Positions 53,738 through 62,150 of a DNA stretch of 64,000 bases are shown piece by piece. Within the stretch, counting starts at the first letter, position 1. Each line of letters starts with the position of its first letter. This stretch comes from an uncultured Chloroflexota bacterium (GTDB lineage Bacteria > Chloroflexota > Anaerolineae > Anaerolineales > Anaerolineaceae). Made by a program: the position numbers and the translations under genes. A model generated the notes under the pieces. The model searched no databases. It was not told where the DNA came from and saw only the letters and a list, made by a program, of their open reading frames with translations. The stretch spans positions 434,001 to 498,000 of the forward strand of contig CADATZ010000001.1 of NCBI GenBank assembly GCA_902791025.1, written 5' to 3'.

Positions 53738-53933
53738 GAGCACATGGGGACTGGCATCCTATGTCGCGAAGCCGACACAAGTGTGCCTGTCCCCATGTGC
53801 GTCGCTTCACATTCAGGACAGAGCACATGAGGACTGGCATCCTATGTCGCGAAGCCGACACAAGCGTGCCTGTCACCATGTGCGTCACTTCACATTCAGG
53901 ACGGATCACGTTGGAACTGTCCTCACATGCGTC
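53738..53933 (+). repeat. Dispersed palindromic element, tandem copies G and H plus half-copy I
   Basis: Two near-identical copies at 53738-53803 and 53821-53886 (GAGCACATGRGGACTGGCAT, central CGCGAAGCCG, GTGCCTGTCMCCATGTGCGT) are each followed by CTTCACATTCAGGAC. A diverged half (GGATCACGTTGGAACTGTCC ... CATGCGTC) lies at 53902-53933. Each unit can fold into a hairpin, since its ends and inner arms are complementary. They fill the gap between the divergent cobT and btuC. No promoter for either gene is clear. Confidence 0.88.
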
Positions 53934-53996
53934 AAAATCATAAATACAGCATTATAATTTTGACCGATTCCAATTTTATCAGGGATCAGCATTGCC

Positions 53997-55019
53997 ATGA
54001 AGAAAACTAAGGACATCACAACGATATTGGTTATTGCCCTCGCGGCAGCCGGTTTGCTCGGTATGCTGCTGGGCAGTGTTTCAATTTCTCTTCAAGACCT
54101 GATTTCAGTTTTCAAATTCCGCATATTCGGCCTTGAGATTCCCCAGAGCTTGAAAAGTACCGATACCATTCTGTTCATGCTGCGGATTCCACGGACGCTC
54201 ATGATGATACTTACCGGAGCAGCCCTGGCATGCAGCGGAGCAAGCTATCAGGGCCTGTTCCGCAATCCGCTGGCAGACCCCTACCTGATCGGCGTATCTT
54301 CAGGCGCGGGACTGGGTGCCATCATCGCGATGTCCATCCCCTGGCAGTACAGCAGACTTTCCGTTTTCATGGTGCCGCTGTTCGCATTTCTCTTTGCCAT
54401 TGCGGCGGTTTTTCTCGTCTTCAATCTCGGAAGGATGGGCGGTTACCTGAATATCACCGGGCTGCTGTTGGCTGGTGTAGCTGTCAATGCCTTCACTTCT
54501 GCACTCAGTTCTGTCTGGATGCTCATCAGTGGAATAGAACTCAAGCGTTCCTTCAGCTGGATGCTTGGCGGAGGCGGAATTGCGGGTTGGGACCGCATTC
54601 TGATCACCGCTCCGCTGATCCTAATCGGCATTATCGGGCAGATCCGCTATGCCTACCCGCTGAATATTCTCCAATATGGAGAAGATCAGGCGACTCAACT
54701 GGGAATCCCGGTCGGAAAAGTCCGCATCCGTCTAATTATATACGCAACCTTGACGACCTCCGCAGCCATCGCCTGCACCGGTGTTATCGGATTTGTCGGG
54801 CTCATCGTACCGCATTTGCTGAGGATCCTGATTGGGAGCGATTACCGCAAACTGGTTCCGCTCTCACTTTTGGGCGGTGCTGTTATGCTCACGTTCTCCG
54901 ACATTCTCGCGAGAGTGCTCCTGGCTCCCCAGGAGATCCCGGTCGGCATCATCACTGCAGTGACAGGTGCTCCGTTTTTCTTATGGATCCTGAACCGCAC
55001 AAATCAGGCAAAGGTATAA
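53997..55019 (+). CDS. btuC: Cobalamin/iron-siderophore ABC permease (FecCD family)
   Basis: 340 residues, about ten membrane helices. RIPRTLMMILTGAALACSGASYQGLFRNPLADP (positions about 54184-54282) and the coupling-helix region GFVGLIVPHLLRILIGSDYR near 263-282 are typical. FecCD permeases carry cobalamin, haem or siderophores. The cobT neighbour and the absence of siderophore genes favour cobalamin. The ATPase gene follows after 2 bases. Confidence 0.9.
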   Translation: MKKTKDITTILVIALAAAGLLGMLLGSVSISLQDLISVFKFRIFGLEIPQSLKSTDTILFMLRIPRTLMMILTGAALACSGASYQGLFRNPLADPYLIGVSSGAGLGAIIAMSIPWQYSRLSVFMVPLFAFLFAIAAVFLVFNLGRMGGYLNITGLLLAGVAVNAFTSALSSVWMLISGIELKRSFSWMLGGGGIAGWDRILITAPLILIGIIGQIRYAYPLNILQYGEDQATQLGIPVGKVRIRLIIYATLTTSAAIACTGVIGFVGLIVPHLLRILIGSDYRKLVPLSLLGGAVMLTFSDILARVLLAPQEIPVGIITAVTGAPFFLWILNRTNQAKV

Positions 55020-55021
55020 GC

Positions 55022-55801
55022 ATGCTGAAATTATCAAATGTTTCGTTGGGTTATGGCAGCCAACCGGATACACTGAGCGGTATTTCCCTTGAGATCAACC
55101 GCTCTGAAATGCTGGCATTGATCGGAAAAAACGGAGCGGGGAAAACCACATTACTGCGCGGACTGACCGGACTGCTGCCGCTGCGTTCCGGGAAGATCAC
55201 CATCAACGGGAAAGACATCACCTCCTTAAGCGCACGCGAACGCGCACGATTGATTTCCGTTGTGCCGCAAGCTGTTGCTCTCCCTGCGGGATACACAGTC
55301 TACGAGACAATTTCCCATGGACGCACGGCATATCTCAACTGGTACGGGAAGCTGGGTGAAACGGACAGACAGATCATTGATCACGCCATCAAAATAACCG
55401 GACTGGAAAATTTCACGGAAAAAGAAATCTCCACCCTTTCCGGTGGAGAACAGCAGCGGGTCATTCTTGCGCGGGCGCTCGTTCAAAACGCTCCGATCAT
55501 GATCCTGGACGAACCGACCAGTTCACTTGATATTCATTACCAGGTCGCCCTGCTGCAGCTTGAACGTGAAATCTGCAGAAAGGAAGGCATCGCGGCGGTT
55601 TTCATCATCCATGACCTGAACCTCGCTGCCCGCTTTGCCGACCGGATCGCTATTCTGCATCAGGGGAAGATCAGGGCAATCGGAACGCCGCAGGAAGTTT
55701 TGCAGGAAGATCTGCTTTCCGAAGTTTATGACACTCCGGTGCGGGTTCTGAATGATCCCACAGAGGGTCTGATCATCATTCCCCGCACCGGAAAGGATTA
55801 A
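55022..55801 (+). CDS. btuD: Cobalamin/iron-siderophore ABC transporter ATPase
   Basis: 259 residues from ATG 55022. Walker A GKNGAGKTT at 35-43, Q-loop VVPQAVALPAGYT near 80-92, signature LSGGEQQR near 139-146, and Walker B IMILDEPTSSLD near 159-170. An open frame extends far upstream through btuC in another frame, but that part is a shadow. The stop overlaps the btuF stop on the other strand by 4 bases. Confidence 0.93.
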   Translation: MLKLSNVSLGYGSQPDTLSGISLEINRSEMLALIGKNGAGKTTLLRGLTGLLPLRSGKITINGKDITSLSARERARLISVVPQAVALPAGYTVYETISHGRTAYLNWYGKLGETDRQIIDHAIKITGLENFTEKEISTLSGGEQQRVILARALVQNAPIMILDEPTSSLDIHYQVALLQLEREICRKEGIAAVFIIHDLNLAARFADRIAILHQGKIRAIGTPQEVLQEDLLSEVYDTPVRVLNDPTEGLIIIPRTGKD

Positions 55802-56721
55802 TCAAAACATTCCGGATGCAGCAATCCGGCAATCACTTCCAGTCCTTCTACCAAACGCGGACCGGGACGGGAAACGAGATTATCATCAAATTCAAAGAGC
55901 ATGTTATTTTTTACCGCGGAAAGATCTCCCCAGCCGGTTCTTGCCGCAACCGCTTCCGGTGAATTTCCATAAGCCGCATCCCCGAGCAGGATCACGTCAG
56001 GATCGGCTTTGATCAGAGCTTCCAAACCGATTTGAGCCCAGCTGCCCTCCAGCTCATCTCCCAGATTCGTGCCGCAGGATAAGGATATAATGCTGGAAAT
56101 GAAAGTATCTTTACCCGCGGTCCAGGGTTTGGTTGGATCAGTCGCGTCCATTTCATAAAAGACAAGACTATTATCTTCACAGTCCTTCATAGCATCTTTT
56201 ACCGCATCAACACGATCACTTAATGATTCCACCAACTCGACCGCTTCGTCTTCTTTTCCGATAACGCCACCGATGGTCAGGATCGATTCAAAAAGCTCAT
56301 CAAAATCAGCCGGATTTTTGACACAGTAAACCGTCAGTCCGAGCTTTTCCATATTACTGACTTCCTCAAGGGTCGTCATTTCCGAAGCAAAAATGATATC
56401 CGGAGCAAGTGCCAGCAGCATTTCATAATCCGGACCCGCGCTCCAGCTGGTAACTTTTTTTACTTTGGAAATGGATTCCGGATAATCGGAATTGGCGTCC
56501 GTTCCCTTTATCAGGTTCTCTCCACCAAGAAAATAAATCGTTTCCGTCAGGGAAGGGGCCAGTGTGACTACAGACGTTACTTCACTCGGAACACTGACCT
56601 CGCGTTCAAGATCATCGATATATTTAATCTTCTCAACCGTAACAGTATTCTGCGCAAATGCGGGAAAGACGGAAACCAGCACAGAAAAAATCATGATAAG
56701 GACAAAAGAAATTCTCTTCAT
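55798..56721 (-). CDS. btuF: Corrinoid/metal-chelate ABC substrate-binding protein
   Basis: 307 residues from ATG 56721 (AAAGGTGAG 8 bases upstream; a GTG at 56733 is less likely). A signal peptide ends at FPAFAQ, followed by a class III binding-protein fold: RVVTLAPSLTE-like segment VTSVVTLAPSLTETIYFLG near 52-70, YPESISKVKKV, and ELEGSWAQIGLEALIKADPDVIL near 225-247. There is no lipobox, so it may be held otherwise or be free in the envelope. It is convergent with btuD, not co-transcribed with its permease. Confidence 0.88.
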   Translation of the reverse strand: MKRISFVLIMIFSVLVSVFPAFAQNTVTVEKIKYIDDLEREVSVPSEVTSVVTLAPSLTETIYFLGGENLIKGTDANSDYPESISKVKKVTSWSAGPDYEMLLALAPDIIFASEMTTLEEVSNMEKLGLTVYCVKNPADFDELFESILTIGGVIGKEDEAVELVESLSDRVDAVKDAMKDCEDNSLVFYEMDATDPTKPWTAGKDTFISSIISLSCGTNLGDELEGSWAQIGLEALIKADPDVILLGDAAYGNSPEAVAARTGWGDLSAVKNNMLFEFDDNLVSRPGPRLVEGLEVIAGLLHPECFD

Positions 56722-56938
56722 ATTCAATCTCACCTTTCAAATAAAAGAATATATCACAAATAAAGGTTTCCATCAAGTCAGCCGGTCAGAAAGGGAATTT
56801 CCTTTTGTTCGGATCTTTATCATTGAGGTGTAAGCAGAGAGCTGCAGCTCAGTTGCCGGTCAGCAGTACGGGCTTCTCCGCAGCAGCTAACCGACCCGGT
56901 GCTCAGTCCTGAACAGCAGCGAATAAGCAGACAGCATT
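56722..56938. other. Gap upstream of btuF: GC-rich, self-complementary, no riboswitch seen
   Basis: The part nearest the aminotransferase gene (about 56825-56938) is more GC-rich than its surroundings. It holds the perfect 12-bp palindrome GAGCTGCAGCTC (56839-56850) and further CAGCAG/CTGCTG-type pairings. No B12 box was found, so a cobalamin riboswitch is not supported. It may be a structured transcript or a repeat remnant. Confidence 0.35.
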
Positions 56939-58132
56939 TTATTTGTTGATACCGTATTCCTCAGCAAGTTTTTTGAAAACAGGGAGCGCACGCTTGATCA
57001 CATCCGGACTGACGCAGTAGGCTATGCGAACATATCCCGGTGTGCCAAAACTGTCTCCTGGAACGACGAGAAGGTTTTCTTTCATCGCCCGGCGGCAAAA
57101 AGCTTCCGCATCCGGTTCAGGTGTTTTCATGAAGAGATAAAATGCTCCATCCGGATAAACGCACTGATACCCCATCTCCGTAAGAGAACCATACAGCAAA
57201 TCGCGGTTGCTCTTATAAATAGAAATATCGCTGGTCGCGCCGAGACATTCAACACAGATACGCTGCCACAAGCTTGAGACGCAGATATATCCAAACGACC
57301 TGATAGCGGCGATAGCAGCGGAATAAATATCACTGTAATCATCCAACTCCGGAGGAAACGCCATGAAGCCGATACGCTCACCTGGGAGTGAAATGTTTTT
57401 ACTGAAAGAATAGCAGTAAATCGTGTTCTTGTAGATCGTCGGAAGAAAGACGACTTCCTGCCCGTCATAGACCAGATCGCGGTAAGGTTCGTCGGCAACG
57501 ATATAGATCGGGTGACCGTACTCTATCTGTTTCTTTTCTAACAGCTTCGCTAACCCCTCCAGACCCTCGCGCTTCAGTACCACGCCTGATGGGTTGTTCG
57601 GAGAATTCAGGATGAGCATCATGGTGTCACTCGTCAGTGTTTTCTCCGTTACATCCAGATCGATCTGGAAAGTATCCGGATTTGTCGGGCATTCGATCAG
57701 TCCTTCCCCATGGCTGTCAGCATAATATTTGTAATCCATAAAGTATGGTGTAAAAGTCATCGCCCTGCCACCTCCGGATAGGAAAACCTTTGTCAGTGCT
57801 GCCAGACAGGTGGAAGTTCCGCAGGTTACGACCACATCCTGTGCGCGGTAAGGAACCCCGAATGTATTCCGCAGATATTCCGCCGTCTTTTCGCGAACTT
57901 CAGGAAATCCGATAGCCGGAGCATAGGTATAAAGCTTTGCGGGAGACATTGAAGCAGTCAGTTTTTCCATTGTTTCAAACACACAATCCGGAGGGTTAAT
58001 GCTCGGAGAACCGATAGTGAAATTGTACACATTGTCCTCACCCACGATTTTTGCCTGTTTCGCACCATATTCGGCAATTTCACGGATAATATTGCCGCTT
58101 TGCCCTGCTTTTACTAATTTTTGATCAATCAT
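56939..58132 (-). CDS. Class I/II pyridoxal-phosphate aminotransferase
   Basis: 397 residues from ATG 58132 (GAAGGAG 10 bases upstream; an ATG at 58153 overlaps the SD). Aspartate-aminotransferase fold type I: NFTIGSPSINPP near 37-48, NSPNNPSGVVL near 168-178, the PLP Lys in SFSKNISLPGERIG near 243, and the C-terminal Arg in GYVRIAYC near 373. It probably transfers amino groups from Asp, Ala or aromatic amino acids. Substrate range cannot be told. Monocistronic. Confidence 0.9.
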   Translation of the reverse strand: MIDQKLVKAGQSGNIIREIAEYGAKQAKIVGEDNVYNFTIGSPSINPPDCVFETMEKLTASMSPAKLYTYAPAIGFPEVREKTAEYLRNTFGVPYRAQDVVVTCGTSTCLAALTKVFLSGGGRAMTFTPYFMDYKYYADSHGEGLIECPTNPDTFQIDLDVTEKTLTSDTMMLILNSPNNPSGVVLKREGLEGLAKLLEKKQIEYGHPIYIVADEPYRDLVYDGQEVVFLPTIYKNTIYCYSFSKNISLPGERIGFMAFPPELDDYSDIYSAAIAAIRSFGYICVSSLWQRICVECLGATSDISIYKSNRDLLYGSLTEMGYQCVYPDGAFYLFMKTPEPDAEAFCRRAMKENLLVVPGDSFGTPGYVRIAYCVSPDVIKRALPVFKKLAEEYGINK

Positions 58133-58255
58133 GAATGCATAACTCCTTCGCATTTTTCAAAAAACTTGTCACGATAATGAAATTTGTGAATTTTGAATTT
58201 GCAAAATATCGTACCACAAATTTCTGTGATAGTGCAGAAAAGGCTTTAATTATGG

Positions 58256-58813
58256 TTATGGATTCTGAAAATTCCGTTCTTCAGCAAGCATCACAGCATC
58301 CGCAAGCGGATTCATCGGTATACAATCGTCCAGGGTTTGAACTGTGAGTGCAAGAGCATCTCTGCCAATCGCATACCCGCTGCCCAGATCATCGATCAGG
58401 TGGCCATAACCACCTATACGCAATTCCTGGCCTTTCTCATTGATTCCATAGGCAATCGAACCGGTTCCGGCAATCAGAATACATCCGGGTCCCTGCATCG
58501 CGCCACGCAAAGCGATTTCATGATCTCCGCAGAGTTTCAGCACACCATGAAAATCGGCTTTCTTCAACTCACTTTGAACCAGAACACCGGTTTCTGTTTT
58601 TGTGACCCCCGCGCCACCGATACACATTGAGGCACATGCTGCCATATCACCGCAAAATTGAAAGATTTCATGCAGCCGGTCAACAAAAGCAGTTCCCCCG
58701 ATGCCGGTCAGATTGAATGAACCGAACTCTTTCCGGAAATTTTGTCCGCTTTCCAAATACCGCAGTTCCAGCCTGGATGAGGTTCCCCCGCCGTCAATCC
58801 CCAAAAGAAACAT
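58256..58813 (-). pseudogene. Truncated N-acetylglucosamine kinase-like gene (BadF/BadG ATPase fold)
   Basis: 185 residues of an ASKHA-type sugar kinase: LLGIDGGGTSSRL (phosphate 1) at 3-15, ACASMCIGGAGVTK, and GCILIAGTGSIAYGI (phosphate 2) near 110-124 with GGYGHLIDDLGSGYAIGR near 133-150. Intact relatives have about 300 residues, so the C-terminal ADP-binding half is missing. The start and SD (AGGA) are normal. Its 5' end abuts the anmK relic on the opposite strand, as if a deletion or inversion joined two broken genes. Possibly not functional. Confidence 0.7.
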
Positions 58814-58832
58814 GATTTCCTTTCAAAGCCTC

Positions 58833-59165
58833 ACCGGCATATATCCATATGACCTGATCGCAACACTCACCATGCTCACAGCACAGTCCATCGCGGACTC
58901 CTACAGAGCTTTTCTGCCGGAATTCCCGGATTAGGTCATTGTTTCCGGCGGTGGTTCTCAAAACCCACTGCTGATGCAGATGCTGGAAAAAAAGCTTCAA
59001 CCGGCTCAGGTGCTTACCTCTGATGCCATGGGAATCCCATCGGAAGCCAAAGAGGCTGCCGCCTTCGCGGTCATGGCCTATGAGACCATGTATCGCCGCC
59101 CCGGGAACATTCCTTCCGCCACCGGTGCCGCTCATCCGGTGATCATGGGATCTGTCACTTTTCCA
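58833..59165 (+). pseudogene. anmK: C-terminal relic of anhydro-N-acetylmuramic acid kinase
   Basis: Translated in one frame the stretch gives the end of AnmK: DLIATLTMLTAQSIADSYRA, then EFPD, a TAG stop at 58932-58934, then VIVSGGGSQNPLLMQMLEKK and GIPSEAKEAAAFAVMAYETM. The first two thirds of the gene are absent. The stop sits exactly where intact proteins have Glu (PDEVIVSGGG), so one base change explains it. The frame runs without a stop into murQ. Confidence 0.8.
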
Positions 59166-60083
59166 ATGAAGCGTCAGTACAACGAAGAAGTGCTGCCCAT
59201 TACGGAAAAATTTAATCCAAAATCTGATCGGATCGACGAAATGTCAACGCTTGGACTGGCTCAGACCATCAATGATGAAGACCGCAAAGCTGCCGGGGCT
59301 GTAGGAACACAGATACATCAAATAGCGGCAGCGATCGATGCCATTTCTGAACGAATGTCCCATGGCGGACGGCTGATTTACCTCGGCGCGGGGACTTCCG
59401 GCAGACTGGGCGTATTGGATGCATCCGAAATGCCGCCTACGTACGGCGTTTCCCCGGATCTGGTGATTGGACGGATCGCCGGAGGAATGGAGGCGCTGAT
59501 CCATGCGGTAGAAGGAGCTGAAGACGATCCGGAGGGCGGAAGAAAGCACATCGAAGAACTGAATGTCAATGAAAATGACAGTATCGTCGGTCTGTCTGCC
59601 AGCGGAAACGCGCCATATGTAATTGGCGGGCTGGACGAAGCTCACCGCCGCGGTGCACTCACAATTGCTGTAGGCTGCAACCGGAAAGCGAAAATGGCAG
59701 CTCACGCGGATATCGCCATTCTGCCGAAACCTGGGCCGGAAGTTATCAGCGGCTCTACACGAATGAAAAGCGGTACAGCACAGAAACTGGTACTAAATAT
59801 GCTTTCTACGGGTGTCATGATCAAACAGGGGAAGACTTATGGCAATCTCATGATCGACCTCGAGGCTACAAATAAAAAGCTTATTGCCCGCAAAGGGTGA
59901 CTGACTGCCGCTGCCTGTAATATTTCAGAAGATGAAGCACAGCAATTGCTGGAACGATGTAACGGAAATATCAAATGCGCAATCGTGGTTCATTACAAGC
60001 AGGTGACTCCGGAAGAAGCTTATGACATCCTGAAATCAACTCATGGCTTCGTAAAAAAGGCGCTGGACGAACATTTGGCATAA
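59166..60083 (+). pseudogene. murQ: N-acetylmuramic acid 6-phosphate etherase, interrupted by a nonsense codon
   Basis: The SIS-domain etherase is recognisable from DEMSTLGLAQTINDEDRKA near residue 24. YLGAGTSGRLGVLDASEMPPT, SASGNAPYVIGGLDEA, and GPEVISGSTRMKSGTAQK follow in order with intact active-site motifs. A TGA at 59898-59900 ends the frame after 244 residues from ATG 59166. The same frame then continues to 60083 with LTAAACNISEDEAQQLLERC and VTPEEAYDILKSTHGFVKKAL, the normal C-terminal helices. A CGA-to-TGA change would explain the break. The enzyme cleaves the lactyl ether in MurNAc recycling; the product here is probably defective. Confidence 0.85.
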
Positions 60084-60196
60084 CAGTTACAAAAGGTATG
60101 CTGTATAGTCTTCGTAATGTATTCGTACAATTAATTAACAAAAGATAATAGTTTACTGTACAATCATGAAAACAGTGTTATAATAATTAATGTATT

Positions 60197-60270
60197 GGGC
60201 GGGTAGCTCAGTTGGTTAGAGCACATCCCTTACAAGGATGGGGTCGCAGGTTCGAGTCCTGTCCCGCCCA
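60197..60270 (+). tRNA. tRNA-Val(UAC)
   Basis: Cloverleaf of 74 bases: acceptor GGGCGGG/CCCGCCC, D arm AGCTCAGTTGGTTAGAGC, anticodon stem CATCC/GGATG with loop CTTACAA (anticodon TAC), T arm CAGGTTCGAGTCCTG, discriminator A. CCA is not encoded. Confidence 0.95.
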
Positions 60271-60296
60271 CTGAAAAAAAGGTCATATTTACTCGG

Positions 60297-60328
60297 AACC
60301 TTAAGAGAAATCCTAAGGTTTATTTTTT
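60297..60328 (+). terminator. Rho-independent terminator after tRNA-Val
   Basis: Stem AACCTTA (60297-60303) with TAAGGTT (60314-60320), followed by TATTTTTT. Confidence 0.8.
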
Positions 60329-60369
60329 AATAATCTCCTCCTTCCATACCAAATCAAAAGAGCAACCTT

Positions 60370-61359
60370 TCATTTGAGTATACAAAGAATTTCTCCGGCG
60401 TCTCCGTGAATACAGACAGACTGATGTTCTATCTCTTTGGGACATACTGCTTCGTCATAATTCAGGCAGGCATAAAAGGCCTGACTGTTGTCTCTCGTCA
60501 TCTGCCAGAAAGGATACTTAATAATCACCGGCGTATTTGCTCCTACGCCGATTTCCAGATACAGCACATGCAGATTTTTGTGTCTGCGAAGGAAATCGGA
60601 ATACGCAGCCGACGCCTTATGCCATCCTGTATCCTCAACAAAGGTATCGTCCGAACGAAGATTCATCGTGACCGGATCGCCATTGGGATCAGTGGGGATC
60701 AATTCTGTCGGCAGCTGCATGGAAATATTACCGTTCTCCGGAATTTGGAAAATGCCAGCTTCATCTCGGACAAAGCCCTGGGCTTCCATGGCCAGCATCG
60801 TCCACTCCTCGTTATCGTAGGTTTCCTGCACCTTTGAATCAACGCTTTGGAACAGACCGTAGTCTCCCTGTGTATAGAACAGCCGCTTTTTGTCGAAGCC
60901 CGCACTCTGAAACTGGTGATCCACATTCGTTGTAATCACGAAGTAGTCTTTGCCATCAAGCAATTGAAGAAGCTGAGTGTAAACAGGCTTCGGAGCGGGA
61001 ATATATCGGTTGAAGTAAATGTGTCTTGCCCAATAGGCCCATGTCACCTCAGGCGCTGCTTGCATCACCACAAAGCCACCGGTGTACATATCGTGAAATC
61101 CGAATGCTTCTTCAAAATCGGAAAAATACCTTTTGAAACGATCCCCGGAGTAAGTAAAACCTGCCGCCGTGGAGAGCCCTGCTCCTGCTCCGACAACAAT
61201 AGCATCCGCTGTTTCGAGTTCCTTTTTCAGCCTTGCAATCTTCTCCTCATGTGTCCCGATCCCATGTGAAACGCGAAGGTCATAAGTACGCACGGCAAGA
61301 AGGCCTTTATGTATCGATTCCAGATAGCCGTTTGGCTGATCAGTGTAATAGTTCTTCAT
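60370..61359 (-). CDS. Class M sirtuin (SirTM-like, macrodomain-linked)
   Basis: 329 residues from ATG 61359 (GAGG 12 bases upstream; an in-frame ATG at 61389 would add ten residues). The NAD-binding Rossmann core has VVGAGAGLSTAAGF near 56-69 and TTNVDHQFQSAG near 143-154. Where classical sirtuins have the catalytic ELHG, this protein reads TQGDYG, so Gln replaces His, as in class M sirtuins. The four-Cys zinc ribbon of classical sirtuins is missing. SirTMs in staphylococci and streptococci act as protein ADP-ribosyltransferases on the lipoylated carrier GcvH-L. The upstream macrodomain gene overlaps by 20 bases. Confidence 0.85.
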   Translation of the reverse strand: MKNYYTDQPNGYLESIHKGLLAVRTYDLRVSHGIGTHEEKIARLKKELETADAIVVGAGAGLSTAAGFTYSGDRFKRYFSDFEEAFGFHDMYTGGFVVMQAAPEVTWAYWARHIYFNRYIPAPKPVYTQLLQLLDGKDYFVITTNVDHQFQSAGFDKKRLFYTQGDYGLFQSVDSKVQETYDNEEWTMLAMEAQGFVRDEAGIFQIPENGNISMQLPTELIPTDPNGDPVTMNLRSDDTFVEDTGWHKASAAYSDFLRRHKNLHVLYLEIGVGANTPVIIKYPFWQMTRDNSQAFYACLNYDEAVCPKEIEHQSVCIHGDAGEILCILK

Positions 61360-62146
61360 AGTATGCTTTATCCTCGTCTTTGAATACATTGAAAATCACC
61401 CGATCAATCCGTTCTTTGTGTTCGTCCAGCCATTTGCTTACGGTATCGACCGCTATTTCCGCCGCGCGTTTATTCGGGAATCGGAACACTCCTGTGGAGA
61501 TGCAGCAGAACGCTACGCTTTGCAGGCCGTTCTCCGCGCATAGGTCGAGCGTATTCCGGTAACAATTCGCCAAATCCTGTTCCAGTGCCGTTGTCAGCCG
61601 CCCCTCAACAATCGGGCCGACAATATGAACAACCTTCTTCGCCGGCAGGTTATAGCCGTCTGTCAGCATGGGAACAGCAGTCGGTTGTTCATAATCTCTG
61701 CCATAGCGGACACGAAGCTGATTCATCTGTCGATTGCATTCAGCTCGAAGCTGTACACCGGCAAAGGTGTGAATGCAATTGTCGATGCAGGTGTGCATCG
61801 GGACAAAGCAGCCGAGCATCTGCGAATTGGCGGCGTTCACAATAGCGTCAACGGCAAGGCGGGTGATATCACCCTGCCAGATAGACATCCCGTCCTTAAT
61901 CTCCGGAATATCCGAAAGGCCTACGACGCCTTTTTCACGGATACGCTCCCGCAGGTATTCATCCTGCACGGCCAGTACCGAATCGTCCAACTTCTTCGGC
62001 ATACGAATGTTCATCAGGGAACGCAGGATTCGTCTTTTATTCTCGTTATCCTCCGGCGTTTTTAAATCCTTATATTGAACGGAATCGGCCTTAAACGCTT
62101 CAACCAGCGTGTCAAGCCGCTGCTCCTGTGTCATTTTCTCAGTCAT
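61340..62146 (-). CDS. Zinc-type macrodomain ADP-ribosylhydrolase linked to SirTM
   Basis: 268 residues: a helical N-terminal extension (about 1-85), then the macrodomain. ADP-ribose contacts are visible in WQGDITRLAVDAIVNAANSQM near 90-110 and SVAFCCISTGVFRFPNKRAA near 214-233. The loop after NAANS holds C113, H118 and C120 (GCFVPMHTCIDNCIHTFAG), the Cys/His set of the zinc-containing macrodomains that accompany SirTM. These remove ADP-ribose added by SirTM. It starts 4 bases after the PNPOx-ferredoxin stop and overlaps SirTM, so the three genes form one unit. Confidence 0.88.
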   Translation of the reverse strand: MTEKMTQEQRLDTLVEAFKADSVQYKDLKTPEDNENKRRILRSLMNIRMPKKLDDSVLAVQDEYLRERIREKGVVGLSDIPEIKDGMSIWQGDITRLAVDAIVNAANSQMLGCFVPMHTCIDNCIHTFAGVQLRAECNRQMNQLRVRYGRDYEQPTAVPMLTDGYNLPAKKVVHIVGPIVEGRLTTALEQDLANCYRNTLDLCAENGLQSVAFCCISTGVFRFPNKRAAEIAVDTVSKWLDEHKERIDRVIFNVFKDEDKAYYEELLH

Positions 62147-62150
62147 GGCG

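Noticed and set aside
54230-55021. N-terminal extension of the btuD frame through btuC
   Set aside because: The upstream 264 codons are a +1 shadow of the permease. BtuD family members begin at the ATG at 55022, with normal length.
56722-56938. Cobalamin riboswitch before btuF
   Set aside because: The gene context is right, but no B12 box was found on either strand; only unrelated GC-rich palindromes are visible.
59898-59900. TGA in murQ as selenocysteine or a recoded codon
   Set aside because: Intact MurQ proteins do not carry selenocysteine there, no SECIS-like hairpin follows, TGA is used as a normal stop in this window, and the neighbouring anmK relic is broken by a TAG as well.
15323-62146. 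DarT-like gene and Zn-macrodomain as one toxin-antitoxin pair
   Set aside because: They are 45 kb apart, and the macrodomain is of the SirTM-linked zinc class and translationally coupled to the sirtuin, so pairing with DarT is not supported.
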